Positions 16,386 through 23,443 of a stretch of DNA of 23,443 nucleotides are shown piece after piece. The stretch lies in NCBI GenBank assembly GCA_905206345.1, contig CAJLGW010000021.1, positions 1 through 23,443 of the forward strand, read 5' to 3'. The number at the start of each line of letters is the position of its first letter. Positions within the stretch are counted from its first letter, which is position 1. The notes beneath the pieces are model-generated. The model worked only from the letters and a program-made list of their open reading frames with translations. It was not told the origin of the DNA and did not search any database. This DNA comes from an uncultured Sutterella sp. Lineage in GTDB: Bacteria > Pseudomonadota > Gammaproteobacteria > Burkholderiales > Burkholderiaceae_F. Position numbers and translations under genes: made by a program.

Positions 16386-16395
16386 CCCCCCCCCC
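16386..16395. repeat. C10/G10 homopolymer tract in the autotransporter leader
   Basis: Ten C on the plus strand, that is G10 on the autotransporter's coding strand, lie 67 bases before its start codon. Homopolymeric G/C runs of this length next to surface-protein genes are a known cause of phase variation by slipped-strand mispairing. Confidence 0.9.
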
Positions 16396-16432
16396 GAAAA
16401 TTGCTTTGATCAATATCAAACGCCCTCATTTT

Positions 16433-16450
16433 CTAAGGGAATGTCCTTAG
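16433..16450 (-). promoter_or_regulatory. Palindrome in the autotransporter upstream region
   Basis: CTAAGG (16433-16438) and CCTTAG (16445-16450) form a perfect 6-bp inverted repeat with a 6-nt spacer, about 115 bases upstream of the autotransporter start. It could be an operator or a leader hairpin; the sequence does not decide. Confidence 0.35.
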
Positions 16451-16748
16451 ATTTGGAACTTTTGTTCACTCTATTCAAAGGTGTTCAAACGACATAGTTA
16501 AGCAAAGACAGATCTATCTAACCATATGTTTTTAATGAATTTTTCATCTGCTTTTATTTTCCCATTAAATCAATAAGTTTCAATTTTTCCTATATTCTTC
16601 AGATTCGGTTAATGCTTCTCGTTCATACTAAAAATACGTAATAACCCTAACAATAAACATTCCCCCACTATTTATTCGCTTTATTCACTAAAAAAGTACA
16701 AGTCGAGGGCAGAACAAAGTTCTGAGTTTTACCAGTAACAAACTAAGC
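16451..16748. other. AT-rich divergent intergenic region
   Basis: This is the middle of the roughly 520-bp gap between the divergent autotransporter and receptor 2 genes. It holds no supported gene. A perfect palindrome AGAAC-AAA-GTTCT lies at 16711-16723, just upstream of the receptor 2 promoter, a plausible site for an activator. The autotransporter promoter must lie in or near this region on the minus strand; several weak TTGAA-type -35 elements occur, but none pairs clearly with a good -10. Confidence 0.4.
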
Positions 16749-16754
16749 TATACT
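16727..16754 (+). promoter_or_regulatory. Candidate sigma70 promoter of TonB system 2
   Basis: The -10 hexamer TATACT (16749-16754) matches the consensus at five of six positions. A weak -35, TTTTAC (16727-16732), lies 16 bp upstream. The predicted start site near 16761 puts the Fur box just downstream of it, where a repressor would block transcription. Confidence 0.55.
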
Positions 16755-16769
16755 ACTTAGCTAATAAAT

Positions 16770-16788
16770 GATAACGATTATCATTATC
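16770..16788 (+). promoter_or_regulatory. Fur box upstream of TonB system 2
   Basis: GATAACGATTATCATTATC matches the 19-bp Fur consensus (GATAATGATAATCATTATC) at 17 positions. It lies 48 bases before the receptor 2 start, immediately after the predicted transcription start. Iron-loaded Fur should repress the four-gene set. Confidence 0.9.
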
Positions 16789-16836
16789 AATAGAATGTAT
16801 TGAAATTATCCTCTAAGAAAGAACTTCGGAATCATC

Positions 16837-18975
16837 ATGAAGAAAACTATGAAAATCCCTGGCAAACCGACGTGCCTTGGGGCAGGTATTGCCTGTGCGC
16901 TATTATCTCTCGCCTCCCAAACCCAAGCGTCCTCTTCACTTCTTGACGAGGACATTAAGCTTCAAGACAGCTACGTTCGTCCCGACTATGTTGAGATTGA
17001 GCGTTTGCGTAACACCAAAGAAATCATCGTGATCCCGAAAGAGGAAATCCAACAAAAAGGCAAGCGCACGATTTCGGATGTCTTGAGCACCCAAACGATG
17101 GTTAACGTCAATTCCACCGGCATGGGCGACATTGATATTCGTGGACAAGGCTCAGACCAATCCACGCGTAACCTTCAAGTGCTCTTAGACGGCGCTCCCA
17201 TCACAACGTTGGTCAATCACCCCAATCACACCAATTACGATGTGGTACCAGTAGAACAGCTGGAGCGCATTGAAATCATCCCGGGCGGTGGCAGTGTTTT
17301 GTATGGTTCTGGCGCCTCAGGTGGCGTTGTGAACATCACCTCAAACCTTCGTGCCATGGCAGATCCCAAGTCCTCCGTTGCCGCAGAATATAACTCCAAG
17401 GGCTATCGCCTCAACGCCAACGTCGGAGGCACCTTTGATGACAATCGCTTTGCCTACGATATCGGTTACTCACACTTGGATCGTGACCTTTACTTTGTGG
17501 ACACGTATCGCAATTCCGATTACTACTCCGCAGGGCTTCGTTTTAATCTCACCAAAGACCAAGCTATCACTTTGCGTTTAAGTCGTCTTGAAGAAGACTC
17601 TCAGTACGTCGGTAACGTCAGTCTATCAAAGGTCAAAAAAGAAGGCGAAAACTATCGCCCCGGTAACAAGAAGATCCCCATTGGGCTCGATAGCGAAGGT
17701 CACAAGATCGAAAAAACCGTTAAAAAGTATCTGCAAGGCGATCGAAAGCTCGATACCGTCAATGTGAGTTACATCAACGACATTTCCGATACGTTGCATT
17801 TCACGAGCGACATTTTCTATAACGACGGTTTTTACTTTGGTATCGACGATGAAAATAAGCGCATGGATCACGATGGGCACGGCGTGCGCTCTAAACTTGA
17901 TTGGAATTACGCTGACAACGCTTCGCTTCTAGTGGGGCTTGACTACACGCGTCAAAAGGCCAACCTTGCCTATGACAACTACATATCTAACGACGACGGG
18001 ACATTTCGTGTCCAACCGTTTCACTTTGACTACGATAAAGGAACGTATGCCCTTTTTGCCTTAAATACCATCAAGTGGAACGACTTTGAATTCACGCAAG
18101 GGGCAAGACGCGAATTAACCAAGTGGCAATTTGATAAAGCAGACACCAAAGAGGGTTATGGGTCAGGCACCTCCAACCGTTGGAATTCTGCCTTTGAATT
18201 GTCCGCTGCTTACAACTATCGCGATACGGGTCGCGTTTATGCCCGCTACGAGCGTGGTTACACCGTGCCCGATGGCATTCAAATTACCGACTCTTTCACT
18301 ACCCCAAGCGGTAATAAAGTCATGTCGGCAACTAAAGCTGAAGACGAAATCTTTAATCTCTACGAATTGGGCTTAAGAGATCAGATCGGCATTTCTACTG
18401 TAAGTCTCACGGCTTGGTTGTCGGAAACAGATAACCAAATGAATCGCTTTTACTTTAGAGGTATGAAGGATCGTCAATCCATGAACTTATTGAAGTCTCG
18501 TCGTTGGGGCGCTGACTTGGCCCTCAGTCAAGACTTGGGCAAATTAACGCTCGAAGAGTCTTATTCCTACACAATGGGTAAAACGCGTTGCCGCAATGCC
18601 AAGGCTTGTCAATTCTTAGAAGAGAACGGCAGGGGCATTGACTACGCCTCTAGTGGCTTAAAAAAAGTGCCTAAACATAAGGCTAGCGTTAAGGCGACGT
18701 TTGATGTCAATGACAATCTCTCGATTTCCACTCAATACGCACGCTTTGGCTCCTACAACAATTTCATGAAGGAAAGCGAAAAAGAAGACGGTGGTGTCTT
18801 TCACTCTTACGGTTTGTGGGATGCTTCCGTGCGATGGAGTCCTCGCCGTTGGTTAGATCTCTACGCAGGCGTGACCAACATTACCAATGAAGAATATTGG
18901 GAGTATCAAGAGAAAAGTACTGTTATTCCCGGGGCCTCACGCGCGTTCTTTGTTGGACTTAAAGGCACGTACTAA
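16837..18975 (+). CDS. TonB-dependent outer membrane receptor 2 (iron-regulated)
   Basis: This is a barrel receptor, probably for a ferric siderophore or other iron complex, since a Fur box precedes it. The protein has 712 residues. A signal peptide ends near TQA31. The plug (about 55-170) contains LQVLLDGAPI, QLERIEIIPGGGSVLYGSGASGGVVNIT. The C-terminus is GLKGTY, ending in an aromatic residue. No canonical TonB box (such as ETVVVTA) is seen; the region after the signal peptide is acidic (LLDEDIKLQDS). A Cys-x5-Cys pair in TRCRNAKACQF, probably in a late extracellular loop, could form a disulfide. The gene heads a four-gene set with exbB, exbD and tonB, 35 bp before exbB. It is little like receptor 1 outside the common plug motifs. 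The ligand cannot be assigned. Confidence 0.93.
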   Translation: MKKTMKIPGKPTCLGAGIACALLSLASQTQASSSLLDEDIKLQDSYVRPDYVEIERLRNTKEIIVIPKEEIQQKGKRTISDVLSTQTMVNVNSTGMGDIDIRGQGSDQSTRNLQVLLDGAPITTLVNHPNHTNYDVVPVEQLERIEIIPGGGSVLYGSGASGGVVNITSNLRAMADPKSSVAAEYNSKGYRLNANVGGTFDDNRFAYDIGYSHLDRDLYFVDTYRNSDYYSAGLRFNLTKDQAITLRLSRLEEDSQYVGNVSLSKVKKEGENYRPGNKKIPIGLDSEGHKIEKTVKKYLQGDRKLDTVNVSYINDISDTLHFTSDIFYNDGFYFGIDDENKRMDHDGHGVRSKLDWNYADNASLLVGLDYTRQKANLAYDNYISNDDGTFRVQPFHFDYDKGTYALFALNTIKWNDFEFTQGARRELTKWQFDKADTKEGYGSGTSNRWNSAFELSAAYNYRDTGRVYARYERGYTVPDGIQITDSFTTPSGNKVMSATKAEDEIFNLYELGLRDQIGISTVSLTAWLSETDNQMNRFYFRGMKDRQSMNLLKSRRWGADLALSQDLGKLTLEESYSYTMGKTRCRNAKACQFLEENGRGIDYASSGLKKVPKHKASVKATFDVNDNLSISTQYARFGSYNNFMKESEKEDGGVFHSYGLWDASVRWSPRRWLDLYAGVTNITNEEYWEYQEKSTVIPGASRAFFVGLKGTY

Positions 18976-19010
18976 CCGAATCTTTTTTAACGATTAATGG
19001 GCTAACCATA

Positions 19011-19616
19011 ATGACTCCCCTTCTTAACCTCTTTTTTGCCGGTGGCTACGTCATGTGGCCGATTCTTCTTGCTTCGATCATCACCGTGGCCATTGCGGTG
19101 GAGCGTTACCGATTCTATAAAAAGTCTCGCTGTAACCTCATGGTTTTAAGAACGAAGCTGCCGTTACTGATGCACACGGGCAAAATCACCGAGGCCAAAG
19201 CCCTTTGCCAAAAGGCAGGGGGACTCTTAGGCAGCGCCTTAACAGAAGTCATCGATAACAATCACACCTCGGTTAATATCGCTGACTATCTCGATGGGAG
19301 CTTAACGCAAGCCGCCTCGAACATTCGGGCCAATTTAAATTACTTAAGTGCCATCGTGACCTTGTCGCCCCTATTGGGGCTTTTAGGCACCGTCACCGGC
19401 ATGATTAATGCCTTTGATGTGTTATCGATCGCTGACGGTCAACCTTTTGCCATCACCGGGGGCGTGGCTGAAGCCCTCATTGCCACGGCCTTTGGTTTAT
19501 TTGTGGCCATCTTGGCACTCATGGTGCATGTTTGGTTAAGTCAAATCGCCAATCAATTGATTACCGACATTGAAACCGGCGTGAACCTTTTCTTAGCTTC
19601 TTGCAAAGGGAGCTAA
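19011..19616 (+). CDS. exbB: ExbB proton-channel subunit, system 2
   Basis: This 201-residue inner membrane protein of the MotA/TolQ/ExbB family is the channel scaffold of the second TonB set. A first membrane segment lies at about 12-32. The core TLSPLLGLLGTVTGM (about 117-131) and a third helix GGVAEALIATAFGL (about 150-163) follow; Glu154 occupies the position of the functional Glu176 of E. coli ExbB, unlike ExbB1. The gene starts 35 bp after the receptor stop and ends 3 bp before exbD, so it is co-transcribed. The N-terminus is shorter than in ExbB1 and the two proteins differ widely, which argues against recent local duplication. Confidence 0.93.
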   Translation: MTPLLNLFFAGGYVMWPILLASIITVAIAVERYRFYKKSRCNLMVLRTKLPLLMHTGKITEAKALCQKAGGLLGSALTEVIDNNHTSVNIADYLDGSLTQAASNIRANLNYLSAIVTLSPLLGLLGTVTGMINAFDVLSIADGQPFAITGGVAEALIATAFGLFVAILALMVHVWLSQIANQLITDIETGVNLFLASCKGS

Positions 19617-19619
19617 TTC

Positions 19620-20024
19620 ATGCGTTTGCGTTCTCTATACATTGAGGAAAAACCAACGATCATGATTATTCCCATGATTGACATCATTTTCTTTCTTTTG
19701 GTGTTTTTCATGCTCTCGATGCTCACAATGGTCACGCAAAAAACCATTGCATTGAAGCTGCCTGTTGCAACAGTCGCCAAAGTGGATACGACCAAAACGC
19801 TTCCCGTCTCGGTCGACAAGAACGGCGCCATTTACTTTGAGCGTGAAAAAATTTCCTTAACCGATCTTCAAAGTCGATTAATGAACGCCAAAGAGAAGTC
19901 TGAAAAAGTCACCGTTGTTTTACGTGGTGACGTGGATTCGTCCTATGGCGACGTTGTGACCGTAATGGATGCCATCCGTCATGCGGGCATTGATCGTATT
20001 TCCATTGCCACCGAGAGTCAGTAA
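19620..20024 (+). CDS. exbD: ExbD proton-channel subunit, system 2
   Basis: This 134-residue protein has a short cytoplasmic N-terminus, one membrane helix (about 15-38) and a periplasmic domain. The essential membrane Asp is D21 in IIPMIDIIFFLLVFF. A good ribosome binding site, GGGAGC, lies 7 nt before the ATG inside the end of exbB. The stop and the tonB start share a base (TAATG), so translation is probably coupled. It is the same length as ExbD1 but clearly different in sequence. Confidence 0.93.
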   Translation: MRLRSLYIEEKPTIMIIPMIDIIFFLLVFFMLSMLTMVTQKTIALKLPVATVAKVDTTKTLPVSVDKNGAIYFEREKISLTDLQSRLMNAKEKSEKVTVVLRGDVDSSYGDVVTVMDAIRHAGIDRISIATESQ

Positions 20025-20962
20025 TGGACAAAGAAGTGCAACCTCACTGGATTTCTGCCTATGGCGTCTCCATTGCAATTCACCTTGCGGTGATTCTGGG
20101 CATTGTGGGCTTTACCACTCAGTCCCCTAGCGTCGGCGGTGACGGACTCATCAGTATCGATCTTGTTGGTAATGGTGGTGGCGACACGGGTGGTCAAGGT
20201 CAAGAACGTAAAGTCTCCCTACCGGGTGACGGAGGGACCAATGGTGACAATCGTCGCCGAGGCCCCTCCGTCACCTCAGACTCTCAAGATGAATCTTCCA
20301 AAGCCCAAACGGACTCTGCTTTAAAGACTTCTGAGAGTAAAGACACACCCCATGAGAAGACCTCACACGATTCGCAAGACAGTGTGAGCCTTTTATCATC
20401 GACAAAGAAAGCCTCTCAAAAGCCTCCTCTTAAATCCGCCCAAACGACACAAAAAGAGAAGGCAACGTCGAACGTCAAACCCGATAAAAAAGCTCTTGAA
20501 GAAACAAAACAAAAAACTAAAAAGAGCGCTGGTGGCACCGGGGGCTATGCAGGTTCCGTCGGCACACCCAGTCGTGAAGAAGGAAAAGTGATTTCTGGGC
20601 ATGGTGCAGGGACCGGAGCGGGTACGGGTCAAGGCAATTACCTCTCAAACGGTGATGGCTCTTTTACCGCTATGAGTTCCAAAGGCTTGGACTATCAGAT
20701 TCTTTATGAGCGCCCCGCCAAATACCCCTCACGAGCCCGGTCGATCGGTTATTCGAAAACCGTAAAAGTCACCGTTCGTTTTCTCGTAGGCGTTGACGGC
20801 AAAGTGGAAAGTTCTGAAATTCTGAGTAAAGATCTTCCCAACTTAGGCTTTGAAGAAGCGGCTTTAACGTCCATTCATTCGATTGTCTTTAGGCCCATTA
20901 AAACGCACGACAATAAGCCACTCAAAGTGTGGTTTAAAAAGACCCTGATTTTCAAACCCTAG
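20024..20962 (+). CDS. tonB: TonB-like energy transducer, system 2, with non-proline linker
   Basis: The protein has 312 residues. The N-terminal anchor (about 10-31) carries Ser16-x3-His20, the same residues and numbers as E. coli TonB. The periplasmic linker (about 45-225) is unlike a usual TonB: instead of Pro-Glu and Pro-Lys repeats it is rich in Gly, Ser, Thr, Lys, Asp and Gln, with Gly-rich patches near 50-75 and 165-205. The C-terminal domain (about 225-312) has the conserved YPSRARSIGYSKTVKV and VDGKVESSEIL segments and ends WFKKTLIFKP. It is the last gene of the iron-regulated set and is followed by a terminator. TolA-like proteins also have Lys/Ala-rich linkers, but the YP motif and the context favour TonB. 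Confidence 0.88.
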   Translation: MDKEVQPHWISAYGVSIAIHLAVILGIVGFTTQSPSVGGDGLISIDLVGNGGGDTGGQGQERKVSLPGDGGTNGDNRRRGPSVTSDSQDESSKAQTDSALKTSESKDTPHEKTSHDSQDSVSLLSSTKKASQKPPLKSAQTTQKEKATSNVKPDKKALEETKQKTKKSAGGTGGYAGSVGTPSREEGKVISGHGAGTGAGTGQGNYLSNGDGSFTAMSSKGLDYQILYERPAKYPSRARSIGYSKTVKVTVRFLVGVDGKVESSEILSKDLPNLGFEEAALTSIHSIVFRPIKTHDNKPLKVWFKKTLIFKP

Positions 20963-20969
20963 AAACGGC

Positions 20970-21007
20970 AAGAGGATGATTTCAATCGAAACCATCCTCT
21001 TTATTTT
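20970..21007 (+). terminator. Terminator of TonB system 2, possibly shared
   Basis: AAGAGGATG (20970-20978) pairs perfectly with CATCCTCTT (20993-21001); four more pairs (TTTC/GAAA) follow after one mismatch, closing an AATC loop. The plus-strand transcript then reads TTATTTTG. It sits 8 bases after the tonB stop and also lies just past the convergent lptG, where its minus-strand tail is less U-rich, so it may serve both. Confidence 0.8.
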
Positions 21008-21019
21008 GTGCGTATCGGT

Positions 21020-22159
21020 TTAACGCCTTTCAACCATCCACATACCGATCATGGCCAATATCAACATGATGACAGTTGGTACCAACGCCACAAGTAACGG
21101 CGGCCAAGTGTTGAGCATCCCGATGTAGGAGAAGAGGTTATTGACCGTGTAGAAAGCCAAACCGATCATAACACCGGCGAAAATCTTAATACTCACACCA
21201 CCCGATCGAGTATTCATGTAAGCAAAGGGCATCGCCAACGCAATCATCACCAAAATGGCTACAGGATAAAAGGCTTTATTCCAAAGCGAAATCTCATAGC
21301 GACCGGATTGCTGTTGCGTTTGCTGTAAGTGCGTGACGTAACTTGCCAACGCTCGCATGGACATGTTTTCAGGCTTGAGCATCATCACGCTAAAGATACT
21401 CGGGTCAATGCTCGTTTTTAACATCATGCTCACAGGAGGCGAGACAATCACACGTTCATGAATGGGTGTGACCGACAAGTCATTGAGTTGAGGTAAATCC
21501 GTGTTGATGGCTTGCTTTAAAAGCCAGCCTTGATTGTGAACCCAATTGCCCGTTTGAGCTTCAACAATGCGGGTAAGGTTTTGCTTACTGTTAAAGTCAT
21601 AAACTCGCCACGATGTTGCTTCTTGATTAGGCGTCATCTTCTTAATATTGATGTAACGCACACTGCGCTCACCCGTGGGCGATTGCGTGACTTCACGCAC
21701 CCAAGCCCCCGTATGAGAACCACGAATGCCCATCGTACGGTTTTCAGCAAAAGCACGGTATTCTCGCGCGTAAACGTCTGATGACGGTGCAATGAATTCA
21801 CCAAAGCCGTACGTCAGAATCATCAAAATGAGGCCCGGAACCATCAAAATGCCGGCTAAACGAACAGGACTTAAGCCCGCCACACGCAAAATCGTAAATT
21901 CAGAGCGTGCAGCCCATTGACTCATCACAAAGACTGCGCCCAAAAGAGCGGCAATCGGCATCACTTCATAGATGCGCATGGGCAAACTTAAACCTGTGAT
22001 GATAAATGCGTCCAATAAGGTATAGCCACGGCTACCGATGCGTCCTAATTGCCCCACTAAGTCAAAGAAGGCAAAAAGGGCCACCAAGGCAAGAAGCACA
22101 AAGCCCGTTGCCTGAAGAATTTCTTTTGTTAAATGGCGAGTAATAACTTTCACTTTCAT
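21020..22159 (-). CDS. lptG: LptG, LPS export ABC permease
   Basis: With LptF and the LptB ATPase this inner membrane protein extracts lipopolysaccharide and passes it to LptC and the periplasmic bridge. The protein has 379 residues. Membrane helices lie at the N-terminus (three within about 1-125) and C-terminus (three within about 290-379), with a periplasmic jellyroll-type domain between. The motif TRHLTKEI at the start and the EFTILRVAGLSP segment (coupling helix region) fit the family. I start at the ATG at 22159: GGAGAAAG lies just upstream and lptF ends 3 bases before it; a longer frame to 22243 would overlap lptF by 82 bases. The gene is the second of the lptF-lptG pair. Confidence 0.93.
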   Translation of the reverse strand: MKVKVITRHLTKEILQATGFVLLALVALFAFFDLVGQLGRIGSRGYTLLDAFIITGLSLPMRIYEVMPIAALLGAVFVMSQWAARSEFTILRVAGLSPVRLAGILMVPGLILMILTYGFGEFIAPSSDVYAREYRAFAENRTMGIRGSHTGAWVREVTQSPTGERSVRYINIKKMTPNQEATSWRVYDFNSKQNLTRIVEAQTGNWVHNQGWLLKQAINTDLPQLNDLSVTPIHERVIVSPPVSMMLKTSIDPSIFSVMMLKPENMSMRALASYVTHLQQTQQQSGRYEISLWNKAFYPVAILVMIALAMPFAYMNTRSGGVSIKIFAGVMIGLAFYTVNNLFSYIGMLNTWPPLLVALVPTVIMLILAMIGMWMVERR

Positions 22160-22161
22160 GA

Positions 22162-23274
22162 TTACTTTCTCCGCCAATAACTCGGATGTGCCCATTGAGG
22201 AATCCATCTTTGCATAACGGTTCGACGTGCAAAGAGCAAACACGCAAAGGCAAAGAACGCCCCATTGAGAACAATCAAGGCTGACGGCAACGACATCGTA
22301 TCTTGTTCAACCAAAGTACGCGCCAAGCTGATGCCATTTAAATAAAGCACAAAGATTAAGAGCGCCACAATCATGTTTAAACTGCGTCCGGCACGAGGAT
22401 TCGTGAAGGACAAGGGAATGGCAATCAAAATCAAATTAATCGCTGCCAGAGGCCATGAAATACGCCACAAAAGCTCTGCCTGAACCTCCTTATTGTCATA
22501 GCGAGCCAAAAGAAGCGGCAAAGGCGCAACATCAACACTTCGTATTTGGATAGCCTGATCGGGTTTCACGTCCAAGCGCACGGCATAGGTATCAAAATCC
22601 GTAATACGGTATTCGGCAGAGCCTGCGGCCCCTTCATAGCGACGACCGTTTTCAAGATAGACGTAGCGATCGCCCGAAGCATTGACTTCAACGTGACCCG
22701 ACTGAGCCACGACCACCATTTCTTTATCTTTATTGGTCTGCGTCAAGAACACATTTTTTACAGACAAACCGTCTTCAGCGACCTCTTCGATAAAGAAGAT
22801 CTGCTTGCCACCGGCAAGCTCAACAAAGCGCCCCGGCGTTAAACGATCCACGTCATCACGTTGAGAGTAGACCGCACGATTCATATCACTTTGACCTTCA
22901 GCCCAAGGTGAGATCACAAGCGATAAAGCGGCAATCAATAAAATGATGGGAGCGCTAAAGCGCAAAACCGGGCGAACCCAAGACAAAAGACTGATACCAC
23001 CGGAAGAAAACCAAACCACCATCTCGCTTTCCAACCAACTGCGAGTCAAGGTCATCAAAACAGCAATGAACAAAGAAACAGAAAGTAAAGGGGCGAGGTT
23101 GGTTAAAGCCTGATAAACCACCATCTCAACAACGGTACCACTGTCGATACGACCACCTGCTGCCATACCGAGAATACGAACCAACCCAATCGTTAAAACG
23201 ATTGAGAAGATCACCGTAAACACAGCACCTGCAGTGTTAGCGATTTCAGATATGAGTGCACGTCGAAAAATCAT
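22162..23274 (-). CDS. lptF: LptF, LPS export ABC permease
   Basis: This is the partner permease of LptG in the LptB2FG transporter. The protein has 370 residues and starts MIFRRALISEIANTAG, typical of LptF. Membrane segments lie within about 10-125 and about 265-350, flanking a periplasmic domain with RFVELAGGKQIFFIEEV and VYLENGRRYEG segments. The segment MTLTRSWLESEMVVWFSSGGIS holds the coupling helix that touches LptB. AGAGAA lies 6 nt before the ATG. The gene is 2 bases from lptG and about 100 bp downstream of an rRNA operon terminator, rather than beside pepA as in many proteobacteria. Confidence 0.93.
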   Translation of the reverse strand: MIFRRALISEIANTAGAVFTVIFSIVLTIGLVRILGMAAGGRIDSGTVVEMVVYQALTNLAPLLSVSLFIAVLMTLTRSWLESEMVVWFSSGGISLLSWVRPVLRFSAPIILLIAALSLVISPWAEGQSDMNRAVYSQRDDVDRLTPGRFVELAGGKQIFFIEEVAEDGLSVKNVFLTQTNKDKEMVVVAQSGHVEVNASGDRYVYLENGRRYEGAAGSAEYRITDFDTYAVRLDVKPDQAIQIRSVDVAPLPLLLARYDNKEVQAELLWRISWPLAAINLILIAIPLSFTNPRAGRSLNMIVALLIFVLYLNGISLARTLVEQDTMSLPSALIVLNGAFFAFACLLFARRTVMQRWIPQWAHPSYWRRK

Positions 23275-23372
23275 GCGTGTTCTCTAGAATAATTGAATAC
23301 GTATTTTTAAAACCTAATCGGAAATTTTATATCACAGGCTCAAAAAATACCCTAATCAGAACGTCTAGTTAC
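23275..23372 (-). promoter_or_regulatory. Short AT-rich leader of lptFG
   Basis: About 100 bp separate the rRNA terminator from lptF. It is AT-rich with TATAAAAT at about 23327-23334 (minus-strand reading), a possible -10, but no well-placed -35 is clear. Some transcription may come through the rRNA terminator. Confidence 0.35.
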
Positions 23373-23406
23373 GAAAAAGCCCCGAAGCTTTCACTTCGAG
23401 GCTTTT
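23373..23406 (-). terminator. rRNA operon terminator
   Basis: Arms at 23375-23387 and 23394-23406 form a 13-bp stem (one G-U pair in the minus-strand transcript) with a 6-nt loop, followed by a U5 tail. It lies 8 bases after the 5S rRNA end. Confidence 0.88.
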
Positions 23407-23414
23407 GAATGGGG

Positions 23415-23443
23415 AGCCAGGCAATGTCCTACTTTCACTGGAA
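23415..23443 (-). rRNA. rrf: 5S rRNA, 3' end only (partial)
   Basis: The last 29 bases, read on the minus strand, contain GAAAGTAGG and GCCTGGCT, matching the conserved 3' end of bacterial 5S rRNA (GAGAGTAGG...GCCAGGCAT in E. coli). The rest lies beyond the window edge. A strong terminator follows directly. Confidence 0.85.

Noticed and set aside
16319..16429. Longer autotransporter start (ATG at 16429)
   Set aside because: The extended signal peptide begins at the ATG at 16318, which has a good ribosome binding site; the extra 37 residues include the translated G10 tract and look non-coding.
22160..22243. Longer lptG start
   Set aside because: It would overlap lptF by 82 bases and add residues unlike LptG; the ATG at 22159 has a ribosome binding site and follows the lptF stop by two bases.

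Overview
The window looks like a chromosomal segment of a Gram-negative gut-type betaproteobacterium. A Sutterellaceae-like member of the Burkholderiales is my best guess. This rests on a double-length UvrA of the kind seen in Burkholderiales, a type V autotransporter with an extended signal peptide, LptFG, and two complete receptor-ExbB-ExbD-TonB sets. The assignment is inference from gene content; no 16S sequence is present.

Layout. (1) 293-5821 (+): a giant UvrA with four ABC ATPase domains, two UvrA lengths in one polypeptide. (2) 5822-7190: an AT-rich, foreign-looking cassette with a single class II Fic protein behind a symmetric pair of palindromic operators. (3) 7207-11389 (-): TonB system 1, transcribed receptor, exbB, exbD, tonB, with two strong hairpins between the receptor and exbB and no visible Fur box. 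(4) 11619-12884 (-): an IS3-family element whose two reading frames are fused by an A8 run. (5) 12992-16318 (-): a subtilisin-type serine protease autotransporter with a G10 tract and a terminator-like hairpin in its leader. (6) 16749-20962 (+): TonB system 2, again receptor, exbB, exbD, tonB, behind a near-consensus Fur box. (7) 21020-23274 (-): lptF-lptG, the inner membrane permease of LPS export. (8) 23373-23443 (-): the terminator and 3' end of a 5S rRNA gene, so an rRNA operon runs into the window from the right.

How the genes work together. Each outer membrane receptor has its own ExbB-ExbD-TonB energiser. The two sets differ in parts usually thought important. TonB1 has a Pro-rich periplasmic linker but no Ser-x3-His motif in its membrane anchor, and its ExbB has Gln where E. 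coli ExbB has Glu176. TonB2 and ExbB2 keep the Ser16/His20 and Glu residues, but TonB2 has a Gly/Ser/Lys/Thr-rich linker instead of a Pro-rich one. System 2 is almost certainly iron-repressed; the control of system 1 is unknown. The autotransporter protease between them may vary in expression through its homopolymeric tract.

The most unusual items are the fic operator array, the tandem UvrA whose second half lacks the insertion domain, the contrasting TonB systems, the autotransporter leader, and the hardwired transposase fusion. No single wholly new multi-gene system is evident.
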